From Thermotoga profunda AZM34c06 (lineage in GTDB: Bacteria; Thermotogota; Thermotogae; Thermotogales; DSM-5069), in NCBI RefSeq assembly GCF_000828675.1, contig NZ_AP014510.1, forward strand, positions 248,001-312,000: a stretch of DNA of 64,000 nt, given 5' to 3'. Below are positions 33,385 through 40,911 of the stretch, one piece after another; position 1 is the first letter of the stretch, and the number at the start of each line of letters is the position of its first letter. The notes beneath the pieces are model-generated. The model worked only from the letters and a program-made list of their open reading frames with translations. It was not told where the DNA came from and searched no databases. The position numbers were made by a program, and so were the translations under genes.

Positions 33385-33789
33385 TTAAGGATCTGGAAGG
33401 ACATACCTTCTGAATCGTTCGTGTTTGAAGATTTTTACTATCTCCACGGTTCCATCCTCTTTTCTCATTTCCTTAGAGACTCTTTTGGTGGTAGCGTAGA
33501 TAGGGATGAATCCATTTTTGTAACACCAATGCACCATGTAAGTGGTTGCGCCAAAATCACCCTGTATCAAACAGTAGTTATTTACTTTCGGATCTCTGTT
33601 TTGAAGAAGAAAACCTTCCAGTTCTGTAAATATTTCGGGAGTAAGATCAATATCAGGCGGGATATTAGACCAAAAGTTGGACAATTCAGGTGGTAGATTG
33701 ATAATTTCATTGACTTCTAAATTGTTGAATATATAATTTTTTTGTTCTTCCGTGAGCTCGTGATTGAATATCAAAAACAGTTTATTCAC
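33385..33789 (-). CDS. csx20: Csx20-like protein, candidate ring nuclease
   Basis: This 134-aa protein has the pattern I associate with Csx20: LTPEIFTELEGFLL, then CLIQGDFGATTYMVHWC, then IPIYATTKR, and finally KIFKHERFRRYVLP. Csx20 is thought to belong to the enzymes that degrade cyclic oligoadenylate and turn type III signalling off. That role is known only for relatives, not from this sequence. A GTG start at 33789 has AAGGA 7 bases upstream. A TTG at 33825 would overlap the preceding gene and lacks a site. It sits directly upstream of csx1, a fitting place for an off-switch. Confidence 0.75.
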   Translation of the reverse strand: MNKLFLIFNHELTEEQKNYIFNNLEVNEIINLPPELSNFWSNIPPDIDLTPEIFTELEGFLLQNRDPKVNNYCLIQGDFGATTYMVHWCYKNGFIPIYATTKRVSKEMRKEDGTVEIVKIFKHERFRRYVLPDP

Positions 33790-33793
33790 GCTA

Positions 33794-34570
33794 TCATCCT
33801 TTGTTATCTTCGTTTTGAACTTCAATTCTCATTGTCTGTTCAGAAACGTAATGAACAAGATCTCCCAAGTTTCTGATCAACAGTCCACTTATTAGATGAC
33901 CACTGAAAATTGGTTCATTGAGCAGGTATATCTTGCCTATTTTGTTTTCACACTCATCTGAAAAGAAGAAACGGAGTCCCAAATCTTCACAGACTACTAT
34001 TGCGCAGTTCACTCTTATTGTTTTCTTCTCAGTTGCTGCAACGGCTTTCTGCTGCGCAAATTGCTTGAATTTTTCTAAAACACTTGATGGTACATAAATG
34101 ATCTTCTCGTCTTCTCTCATCAATTGAAGGATAATCTCTACTCGTCTTCTTTCATCTTCGAAAAACTCTCTGTGTAATGTTCCATAATTTATTTCTCTGA
34201 GTCTATGGACATTTTCTTTGATAGTTTGTAGATCTTTGACTGGTCCCAAGATTTTTGCGAATGGTTTTATAGTTTGGCAATCTATCTCAAACGTCATATG
34301 GGTTAACTTAACGGTGTCGAACAAATCTTTTATCTTCACCTCGATTGCTTCAACTGAGGCAAGTGGAAGGAAAGTTGTGAGATAGACAAAAGTTATCTTA
34401 TCTTTTGTCTTGTCAGTTACTATTCCATAGATAGGAAGATGCGTAGTATAAACTGCGAAAACATCGCGCAAGGAAAGCTCTTTATTTTCTGAAACTCTTA
34501 TCAAATTCGTATTTTGAAAGTCTTTCACTGATTTTTTGTAGATTTTCATAAAGTCTTTGAGTAAAGACAT
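33794..34570 (-). CDS. Unrecognised protein between the sigma-like gene and csx20
   Basis: This 258-aa cytosolic protein has no family I recognise. The first 110 residues include ENKELSLRDVFAVYTTHLPI, FVYLTTFLPLASVEAIEV and FEIDCQTIKPFAKILG. A charged helix HREFFEDERRRVEIILQLM and YVPSSVLEKFKQFAQQKA follow, and the C-terminal end includes NEPIFSGHLISGLLIRNLGDL. There are no membrane segments. The ATG has GGGGG 7 bases upstream. It lies 35 bases after the sigma-like gene and 4 bases before csx20. Partner or inhibitor of the sigma-like protein is a reasonable but untested idea. Confidence 0.6.
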   Translation of the reverse strand: MSLLKDFMKIYKKSVKDFQNTNLIRVSENKELSLRDVFAVYTTHLPIYGIVTDKTKDKITFVYLTTFLPLASVEAIEVKIKDLFDTVKLTHMTFEIDCQTIKPFAKILGPVKDLQTIKENVHRLREINYGTLHREFFEDERRRVEIILQLMREDEKIIYVPSSVLEKFKQFAQQKAVAATEKKTIRVNCAIVVCEDLGLRFFFSDECENKIGKIYLLNEPIFSGHLISGLLIRNLGDLVHYVSEQTMRIEVQNEDNKG

Positions 34571-34604
34571 GCTTTGACCCCCAGGTTTTAAAGATTTTCT
34601 TTCT

Positions 34605-35297
34605 CTAACTATTTAGATTCATCTTTTTACATATTTCTGACATGAATTTTTTTAATACTAAACCCATTACCTTCTCTTCAACCGAGAATTTTTCAGCGAA
34701 ATCCCGTATGAATTTTTTGGTTCTCTCCCTTATCTTGTATTTATTTGCATCGGACCAGTTAGGATTTGAGAATCTGTCTTCGTTGGAGATTTCTTGTGAG
34801 ATAAAAGAACAGATGTATCTCTTCATGTCTGTTTTCTTTTTTTCGCACTCTTTTAAAAAAAATTCAAATACATCTTCTGCTATTACTTTTGAAAATGTAT
34901 CTTCTTCATATTCATAACCAATTATCTCGATAAATTCATCATCACCTTTACCTGATTTATCAACTTTCTCATCTAATGATAATATTTTTTCCTTTTCTTT
35001 GACAAATGATTCAAATTTCATTTTTAGAAAATTGGCGATGCTTTGATTGACATATGCATCGATTGATTTTATTTGATTTGTATTTTTTAAAACAAGTTCA
35101 CAGAGTTTATAGAGTTTTTCATAAAAGTCTTGCAAAAAATCTCCAACAAGATCACTTGTATTTTTGAGTTTGTAGTATTTCCTTGAGATTCTGTAAACGG
35201 TTCGTGTGAAAAGCGATGAAAGATAATCATGAAAATTCTTAGAAAGCTTTCTACAGCTTAAAAGCTCTGTACATCCCTTCAAAAATAGATAGGACAA
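34605..35297 (-). CDS. Sigma-70-like protein at the head of the type III operon (tentative)
   Basis: This 230-aa protein has a layout reminiscent of short sigma factors. A region-2-like helix set includes VYRISRKYYKLKNTSDLVGDF followed by LQDFYEKLYKL, then SIDAYVNQSIANFLKMKF and an acidic linker (LSLDEKVDKSGKGDDEF). The C-terminal helices include WSDANKYKIRERTKKFIRDF, which could be a region-4-like unit, though a clear helix-turn-helix is not obvious. The TTG at 35297 has GGGGG 9 bases upstream. Alternatives extend to 35318. Sigma factors under cyclic-nucleotide control exist in CalpL-CalpT-CalpS systems. It is divergent from a SAVED gene, which strengthens the idea. Confidence 0.5.
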   Translation of the reverse strand: MSYLFLKGCTELLSCRKLSKNFHDYLSSLFTRTVYRISRKYYKLKNTSDLVGDFLQDFYEKLYKLCELVLKNTNQIKSIDAYVNQSIANFLKMKFESFVKEKEKILSLDEKVDKSGKGDDEFIEIIGYEYEEDTFSKVIAEDVFEFFLKECEKKKTDMKRYICSFISQEISNEDRFSNPNWSDANKYKIRERTKKFIRDFAEKFSVEEKVMGLVLKKFMSEICKKMNLNS

Positions 35298-35435
35298 TGT
35301 GATACACCCCCATGCCACGAAAAGTACTCGATCATATTACTTACCTTTTAATATTTTAATTCATCTTTAGGTGATTTTCCAAATTAATATAGAATATTGT
35401 TTGCAATTGGATTAGAATCATTGTGGGGGTTTTGG

Positions 35436-35966
35436 ATGAAAAGATTTCTAAAGTTTTTGAATAACAACCCAGGCTATTTTGTATCTGCCTTAAGAGAAGG
35501 AACTATAAGTATTGATGAAGCAATACACACAATAATAGATTCAAAAGATAGAAATCATGATCAAGCATGGATTGTTTATGAAATATTTATCAATTCGAGA
35601 AAGAAAAAATATTTGAATTATGAACTTTTCTCTGAGTTTTTGAATATAAATCCAAAGCATTGTTGTGAAATACTTTGTAACGATTACGTGGAATTCGAAT
35701 TTCCCGCGGTTCTCAAAGATAAAGCCAAACTGGCACGTGGTGCTGCCATAATAACTGAAAAGCCATTCACAAACGTACCTTCTGTGTCAGTGTACATCGA
35801 AAAATTGTGCAAGATCTTGAAAAAGAATCTTTCGGTTTTCTTTGACACAGATATTGTTGAAGATTCTTTTATGCTGTCACTTTATATTGCTTTGAACTCT
35901 GAAAAATACAATAAACTATGGGTCTTCACAGGTGGTCTTGAAGAGGATTTGGCTTGTACTCTTTGA
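35436..35966 (+). pseudogene. SAVED-domain gene, 5' part (split by a 68-bp insertion)
   Basis: This 176-aa frame starts at an ATG with GGGGG 8 bases upstream (MKRFLKFLNNNPGYFVSAL). Residues 1-105 are helical and match nothing I recognise. From about 125 onward (CKILKKNLSVFFDTDI, then LWVFTGGLEEDLA) the first CARF-like half of a SAVED domain begins. The frame runs out four codons after the first copy of a 33-bp direct repeat. The second copy, 68 bp later, continues in the frame that would complete the protein. With 68 bp removed, 35436-36934 encodes 476 residues. As it stands the product is truncated. Confidence 0.7.
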
Positions 35967-36022
35967 AGTTTTCGAAGAGTATCGCAAACGTCTTCACAGG
36001 TGGTCTTGAAGAGGATTTGGCT
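35922..36022 (+). repeat. 33-bp direct repeats flanking 35 bp inside the SAVED gene
   Basis: GTCTTCACAGGTGG...GATTTGGCT occurs at 35922-35954 and 35990-36022, encoding VFTGGLEEDLA in both. The 35 bp between contains an imperfect palindrome (CTCTTTGAA / TTCGAAGAG). The 68-bp period is not a multiple of three, so it breaks the reading frame. Confidence 0.95.
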
Positions 36023-36934
36023 GTCAAATCTTCAGCTTTAATTCACTTAAAAGAGGAAATCTGTAAGAAATCTGGCAAAATATTGTTCAACCAGGAAGAC
36101 TTTTCGAATGCCAATGAGGCTCTGAATTTTGCATCACAAAAAGATTACAATGTGCCATTCTTGGTGTCTTTTTCAGATAAAAGAAGCTTTAATTACTTGA
36201 ATCAATCTTTTCAAAGACTCAGCGAGAAAGTGGAAAACTGCGTGAAAAGAGAGATATTTGAAAAGATATCTGGTGTGAATTTACTTTATACATCTGGCAG
36301 CCTTGAAAAAGAAGATTTTCCAAAAGAGGTTTGTAAAATTCACAAAATAATTGACAAAATCGTATCCAACGGTGGAATTCCCCATATCTCCTTGCTCGGT
36401 CCCGCTTCACTTGCAATGGGTGTAGGAGCCATGCTTGGTTCACAGAACCCTGTGGTTTTGTATCACTATCAAGATAATGAATATCACAAGGTAATAGATT
36501 TAAGAAAAAATACCAGAATCATCAAGAAACTGAAAGATGTAAATTCATTTGAGAAGATTCGTTTCGAGGAAGTTGGTAATGGAAGAGATTGTGCTTTTGT
36601 AGTTCAATTTGCTTCACATTCACCATTTGCTGATGTCGAAGAATTTCTCAAACGACGGAATTTAAGTACCAGGATGATCAAAATTTCTCACGCAGATACT
36701 GGGGGAATAACACTTGGAGACTGGTCATGTGAAGTTGCCGAATTGATGAGTCTATTTCAATTCATCAAAACTAAGAGACATTTCAAGCGCTTTCACTTCT
36801 TTTTAAGTGTTCCTTTGCCTATAGCATTTGCCTTAGGTATGGCTATAGGTCATTTTGTGAACGCTTCAATTTATCAATATGATAGCAAAAAAAGTTACTT
36901 TGAAGCATTGAGACTGGAAAAATTGCAACTTTGA
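35954..36934 (+). CDS. SAVED-domain protein, 3' part of the split gene
   Basis: This 326-aa frame holds most of a SAVED domain: LEEDLAVKSSALIHLKEEIC, then GGIPHISLLGPASLAMGVGA with HYQDNEYHKVI, and the final FLSVPLPIAFALGMAIGHF with IYQYD. SAVED proteins bind cyclic oligonucleotides and are usually fused to or partnered with effectors. A TTG at 35954 could in principle start it, but no ribosome site precedes it, and the natural upstream part lies in the other fragment. It is divergent from the sigma-like gene, about 140 bp between starts. It may still be made as a fragment, but is probably part of a disrupted gene. Confidence 0.72.
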   Translation: MYSLKFSKSIANVFTGGLEEDLAVKSSALIHLKEEICKKSGKILFNQEDFSNANEALNFASQKDYNVPFLVSFSDKRSFNYLNQSFQRLSEKVENCVKREIFEKISGVNLLYTSGSLEKEDFPKEVCKIHKIIDKIVSNGGIPHISLLGPASLAMGVGAMLGSQNPVVLYHYQDNEYHKVIDLRKNTRIIKKLKDVNSFEKIRFEEVGNGRDCAFVVQFASHSPFADVEEFLKRRNLSTRMIKISHADTGGITLGDWSCEVAELMSLFQFIKTKRHFKRFHFFLSVPLPIAFALGMAIGHFVNASIYQYDSKKSYFEALRLEKLQL

Positions 36935-37361
36935 AGAATGACTCTTTCGAAAAAACAAAAAATAGGAGAAGCAACATCCTTTGTATTATTTATCCCAAAC
37001 ACTCTGTCTTTTTGCCCCTTTATCGTACCCTTGACATAAAAGTTCGTATTTTGTTCTTATTCATCACCTTGGAACTTTATTGGGTATAAATTTCGGTAGA
37101 TTTATCTTAATCATCCTAATTGTGTTTTTGCTATGAGAGGATTTTATTTTTAGAACGAGATTATAGGTGATTTATATAGGAAATCAAAGCAAAGAGAAGC
37201 AACAATTAATTTTAATCAATTATTAGTCAACTTTAGGAAAATTTTTGGATTTTCCCGCTTCTGTCTGTTTTTGCTTTTAAATATTAAGTGTGATACTTTT
37301 GAAGTGAAAGCTTCCATCTCAAATCATAATGGAAGCGTATCCTTCAAAAGGAGGTTGTTTT
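36935..37361. other. 427-bp intergenic region before the tct operon
   Basis: This stretch is AT-rich with no coding potential that I can support. It separates the defence island from the transporter operon. Towards its end lie a weak promoter (GTGTGATACT near 37290) and the inverted repeat at 37310-37336. No terminator for the SAVED gene with a convincing T-tract was found. Confidence 0.6.
37310..37336 (+). promoter_or_regulatory. Inverted repeat upstream of tctC, possible operator or leader hairpin
   Basis: GCTTCCAT (37310-37317) and ATGGAAGC (37329-37336) are perfect inverted repeats 11 bases apart. They lie just downstream of a possible -10 (GATACT) and 25 bases before the tctC ATG. RpiR-type or IclR-type regulators often use such sites, and an rpiR gene lies at the end of this operon. 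Confidence 0.5.
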
Positions 37362-38297
37362 ATGAGAAGGTTTTTCATGGTGTTTTTGGTACTTTTTGCC
37401 AGTGTACTCTTTGCCGCTTATCCAGACAAACCTATCACCTTTATCATTCAAGCGGCACCAGGTGGAGCATCGGATATGACATCAAGAACAATAACAGCAA
37501 TTGCACAGGAAATTCTAAAGGTACCAATCACGTGTACAAATATCACTGGTGCTTCAGGAGCAATCGCGATGAAAAGACTTCAAACGAGCAAACCAGACGG
37601 ATATACGATGGGATATGTGCCTGTTGAACTTTCGATGGTGAAAGCCCTTGGATATGCCGACTTCACTCCAGAAGATTTTGATCTACTCATGCGAATAATG
37701 GTAATACCTGCAGCTGTTACTGTGAGAGCTGATTCAAGATGGAAAAATATTGAGGAATTCATCAGTTACGTAAAGGCAAACCCTGGTACTGTCACCGTTG
37801 GAAACTCTGGGCCTGGTTCCATTTGGCATATTGCTGCATTGAGTTTTGAGAAAGCTATAGGTACAAAGATTGTTCATGTTCCATTTGATGGTGCAGCACC
37901 TGCAGTTGCTGCTTTGATGGGAGGACATATAACGGCTGTTACTGTGAGTCCTACAGAGGTAAAATCCGGTGTGGAATCAGGTCAATTAAGGATTTTAGCA
38001 GTGATGAGTGATGAAAGATCGTCTCTATTTCCAGAAGTACCAACTCTGAAAGAACTTGGTTACGATGTCTCCGTTGCTGCATGGGGTGGTCTTGCATTGC
38101 CAAAAGGTGTTGATCCACAAGTTTACAATACTCTTGCAGATGCATTCAAAAAGGCATATGACAGTGAAGCATTTCAGAAATTTCTTGCTGATAGAGGTAT
38201 GACACCTGCATATTTGGATGGTGAAAAGTTTAAAGCCTTTGCCATGTCTCAATACAATATGTTCATGGAACTCATACCAAAAGCATTGGGTAAATGA
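37362..38297 (+). CDS. tctC: TctC/Bug-type periplasmic solute-binding protein
   Basis: This 311-aa protein has a signal peptide (RRFFMVFLVLFASVLFAAYP) and the TctC family landmarks: DKPITFIIQAAPGGASDMTSR, GYTMGYVP and TVGNSGPGSIWH, with PFDGAAPAVAALMGGHI in the second lobe. It captures a carboxylate, often a di- or tricarboxylate or an aromatic or sugar acid, for the TctAB permease. AGGAGG lies 8 bases before the ATG. It leads a run through tctB, tctA, KDPG aldolase, ROK kinase, cupin and rpiR, so a sugar-acid substrate is likely. Confidence 0.92.
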   Translation: MRRFFMVFLVLFASVLFAAYPDKPITFIIQAAPGGASDMTSRTITAIAQEILKVPITCTNITGASGAIAMKRLQTSKPDGYTMGYVPVELSMVKALGYADFTPEDFDLLMRIMVIPAAVTVRADSRWKNIEEFISYVKANPGTVTVGNSGPGSIWHIAALSFEKAIGTKIVHVPFDGAAPAVAALMGGHITAVTVSPTEVKSGVESGQLRILAVMSDERSSLFPEVPTLKELGYDVSVAAWGGLALPKGVDPQVYNTLADAFKKAYDSEAFQKFLADRGMTPAYLDGEKFKAFAMSQYNMFMELIPKALGK

Positions 38298-38307
38298 AAT
38301 TCATTCC

Positions 38308-38330
38308 AGGCTGCCCTCAAAGGGCAGCCT
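38308..38330 (+). terminator. Stem-loop between tctC and tctB
   Basis: AGGCTGCCCT (38308-38317) pairs perfectly with AGGGCAGCCT (38321-38330) over a 3-base loop. No T-tract follows, so it is better read as a 3'-stabilising or partial-termination hairpin that lets tctC be expressed above tctB and tctA. Confidence 0.6.
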
Positions 38331-38348
38331 TGAAATGGAGTGATGATA

Positions 38349-38774
38349 TTGACAGACATGATTTTTTCGATGGTCACACTTTGCTTTTCAATCTATCTTC
38401 TAATGGAGAGTTCAAAATTGCCTAAGGGTATAGCCAATATGCCTGGCCCTAATTTTTTTCCAAGTATAGTGGCATGGGTTATACTGATACTTTCTTGTGT
38501 GATTTTTTTCAACGGCGCTTGGAAAGTTTTTAAAAGAAAGGACCAAAAGATTTTGCAAGGACAGTGGGTTAGAACTTTGACGATTATCTTTTGTGTTCTT
38601 ATCTATGTCTTGCTTTGGGGTAAGGGAAACTTTCTTATTAATACGTGGTTGTTGTTATTTTTCATTCAAATAATAACCAAATCGAGTTGGTATTATGCAT
38701 TGATAGGCTCTACCGTTCTGGATTTAAGTGTTTATTTTCTATTTGGGAAAATCTTTCACGTAATACTCTTTTGA
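38349..38774 (+). CDS. tctB: TctB small membrane subunit of the tripartite tricarboxylate transporter
   Basis: This 141-aa integral membrane protein has four hydrophobic helices and the usual TctB segment ANMPGPNFFPSIVAWVILI after the first one. It works with TctA as the permease. The TTG at 38349 has GGAG 8 bases upstream, whereas the ATG two codons earlier is too close. It is followed 12 bases later by tctA. Confidence 0.85.
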   Translation: MTDMIFSMVTLCFSIYLLMESSKLPKGIANMPGPNFFPSIVAWVILILSCVIFFNGAWKVFKRKDQKILQGQWVRTLTIIFCVLIYVLLWGKGNFLINTWLLLFFIQIITKSSWYYALIGSTVLDLSVYFLFGKIFHVILF

Positions 38775-38786
38775 AGGAGTGATAGT

Positions 38787-40265
38787 GTGCAACAGTTTAT
38801 TCAAGGTTTGGTTCAGGCTTTGGAGCCACAAGCAATAGTTTATCTGCTTGTTGGCACTTTTTCAGGATTATTGATTGGAACTTTGCCAGGACTGACGGCG
38901 ACCATGGCGATAGCAATACTCACTCCATTGACATTTTGGCTTTCACCAAACCAAGGCCTTGCGATGCTCGTTGGGGTATGGAATTCTGCAATCTTTTCAG
39001 GAGGTATTTCAGCTATACTCATAAACACTCCAGGCACGCCTGCTTCAATTGCCTCCACTTTTGATGGTTACAGTTTGACTAAAAAAGGGCTTTCAGGTCT
39101 TGCACTGGGCATTAATGTAGTTTTTTCTGCCTTTGGAGGAATTATGGGTGTTCTTGCGCTGATTTTGATTGGTTTTCCCCTGGCAAGGTTTGCATTATCT
39201 TTTGGACCTGCGGAGTATTTTTCACTTGCCATATTTGGACTTTCAACAATGGTTGCTGTTTCGGGTAAGTCAATCTTCAAGGGTATATTAGCAGGGTTTT
39301 TGGGTTTTTCAATCTCACTTGTGGGTTTAGATCCTATATTTGGTTCAGAGAGATTTACCTTTGGGAGAATGGAATTACTCAACGGGATATCTTTTATCCC
39401 AATGATGATAGGGCTCTTCGGTATTGGCGAGGTCTTTTACCAAGTTTACATGTCTAAAAAAACCTATGAAAATGACCAAAATGCGACAAAACAATTGGGC
39501 AGAGTCATCCCAACGCTTAAAGAGATGAAGAGCGTCACACCAGTTGCGTTGTTATCATCGATCATAGGAATCATCATAGGAGCTATACCAGGTGCTGGAG
39601 CAGATATAGCAGGATTAGTTGCATGGGATCAAAGTAAAAAAATCGCTAAGAAACCAGAAGAATACGGTAATGGTTCATTAGAAGGCTTGACGGCATCCAC
39701 AACTGCCAACAATGCTTGCTTGGGTGGTGCTTTGACGACGATGATGGCATTGGGAATACCAGGAGATGCCGTAACTGCCGTTTTGATTGGTGCTTTCATA
39801 ATGTATGGTGTACAACCAGGACCAGTTATGTTCCGAGATAGGGCTGATTTTGTCTACATGGTTGTGATATTAATGATATTAGCAAATATTGCATTCCTTG
39901 CTGTTGGTTTTTTCGCTTCGAAAGCTCTCACCAAATTTCTATCTTTACCTCAAAGTTTTGTCTGGACGACGATAATTATTCTTTCTCTAATAGGAACTTA
40001 TGCAATAAACAACAGTTCTTTTGATCTAATTCTTGTGTTTATTGCAGGTATTATTGGTTTTGTTTTCAGATTGATTGATGTACCTCTGGGACCTATAGTA
40101 CTGGCTTTGATCCTTGGTCCCATGGCAGAAGCAAATATGAGAAGGGCACTCATTCTAAGCGGGGGTAATGCATTCATATTTTTGAGAAGACCTATTTCTT
40201 TGACTTTGTTAGTCCTTTCTGTGATTTCACTTCTTGGCTCAGTTGCGAGGAAGAAAAAAGTTTGA
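38787..40265 (+). CDS. tctA: TctA large permease subunit
   Basis: This 492-aa protein has about 11-12 membrane helices. TctA landmarks are GLLIGTLPGLTATMAIAILTP near the N-terminus, AILINTPGTPAS, and IIGAIPGAGADIAGLVAW with MALGIPGDAVTAVLIG in the second half, the paired glycine/proline re-entrant loops. It is the sodium- or proton-driven permease fed by TctC. The GTG start has AAGGAG 7 bases upstream. Confidence 0.94.
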   Translation: MQQFIQGLVQALEPQAIVYLLVGTFSGLLIGTLPGLTATMAIAILTPLTFWLSPNQGLAMLVGVWNSAIFSGGISAILINTPGTPASIASTFDGYSLTKKGLSGLALGINVVFSAFGGIMGVLALILIGFPLARFALSFGPAEYFSLAIFGLSTMVAVSGKSIFKGILAGFLGFSISLVGLDPIFGSERFTFGRMELLNGISFIPMMIGLFGIGEVFYQVYMSKKTYENDQNATKQLGRVIPTLKEMKSVTPVALLSSIIGIIIGAIPGAGADIAGLVAWDQSKKIAKKPEEYGNGSLEGLTASTTANNACLGGALTTMMALGIPGDAVTAVLIGAFIMYGVQPGPVMFRDRADFVYMVVILMILANIAFLAVGFFASKALTKFLSLPQSFVWTTIIILSLIGTYAINNSSFDLILVFIAGIIGFVFRLIDVPLGPIVLALILGPMAEANMRRALILSGGNAFIFLRRPISLTLLVLSVISLLGSVARKKKV

Positions 40266-40281
40266 TTGGAGGTAGACGGCG

Positions 40282-40911
40282 GTGATTAAAAAATTCATTG
40301 ATAAAAAAGTATTGATAGTAATCAGACATCTCTCTTTACAGGAAACAATCGATTTGTGTGATATATTGCTGGAAAATGATTTCAATTTTGTAGAAGTTAG
40401 CTTTTCTGACGACGGTGCTGATAAGATATTGGAAGGTCTCAAAAATCGATTTGGTGAAAAAATTTGCTTAGGTGCAGGGACTATCTTTCAAGAGGAAAAT
40501 TATCGAAAGGCTCTAAATTGTGGTGCAGATTATGTGTTAAGTCCTGGTTTGAGTTTTAAAATCGCAGAACTTTCAAAAAAAGATGGTATAACTTACATAC
40601 CCGGTGTCTACACATCAACAGATGTACAAAATGCTTTGGAAATGGGTTTTGATTTCTTGAAGCTTTATCCAGCAGATCTGAATTTGCTTAGATCTTATAG
40701 AGGGCCCTTCCCGAAAGTCAAATTCATGCCCTTTGGTGGTGTGACAGATCAGAATATAATTTCTTACCTTAATGCAGGAGCATCGGCTGTTGGAATAGGT
40801 TCTTATATAGCAAACAAAGAACTTTTAAGTAAAAGGGATTTGGCACAGTTATCGAAAAGAATAGCCAATTTAAAAAAATTAATAGGTGGTATCAATGGAT
40901 CTATGTATTGA
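40282..40911 (+). CDS. eda: KDPG/KHG aldolase family protein
   Basis: This 209-aa TIM-barrel protein has the family pattern FVEVSFSDDGADKILEGL, LGAGTIFQEE, YVLSPGL, the Schiff-base lysine in FLKLYPAD, and MPFGGVTDQNI as phosphate loop. It splits 2-keto-3-deoxy-6-phosphogluconate or a similar acid to pyruvate and an aldehyde. The GTG has GGAGG 9 bases upstream. Pairing with a carboxylate transporter and a ROK kinase suggests uptake and breakdown of a sugar acid. The early FVEVSFSD deviates from the usual VEvT, so the substrate may not be KDPG itself. Confidence 0.85.
   Translation: MIKKFIDKKVLIVIRHLSLQETIDLCDILLENDFNFVEVSFSDDGADKILEGLKNRFGEKICLGAGTIFQEENYRKALNCGADYVLSPGLSFKIAELSKKDGITYIPGVYTSTDVQNALEMGFDFLKLYPADLNLLRSYRGPFPKVKFMPFGGVTDQNIISYLNAGASAVGIGSYIANKELLSKRDLAQLSKRIANLKKLIGGINGSMY

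Noticed and set aside
35922-36022. The two 33-bp repeats with a 35-bp gap as a mini CRISPR array
   Set aside because: The repeat is in-frame coding sequence (VFTGGLEEDLA) unlike the CRISPR repeat, and only two copies exist.
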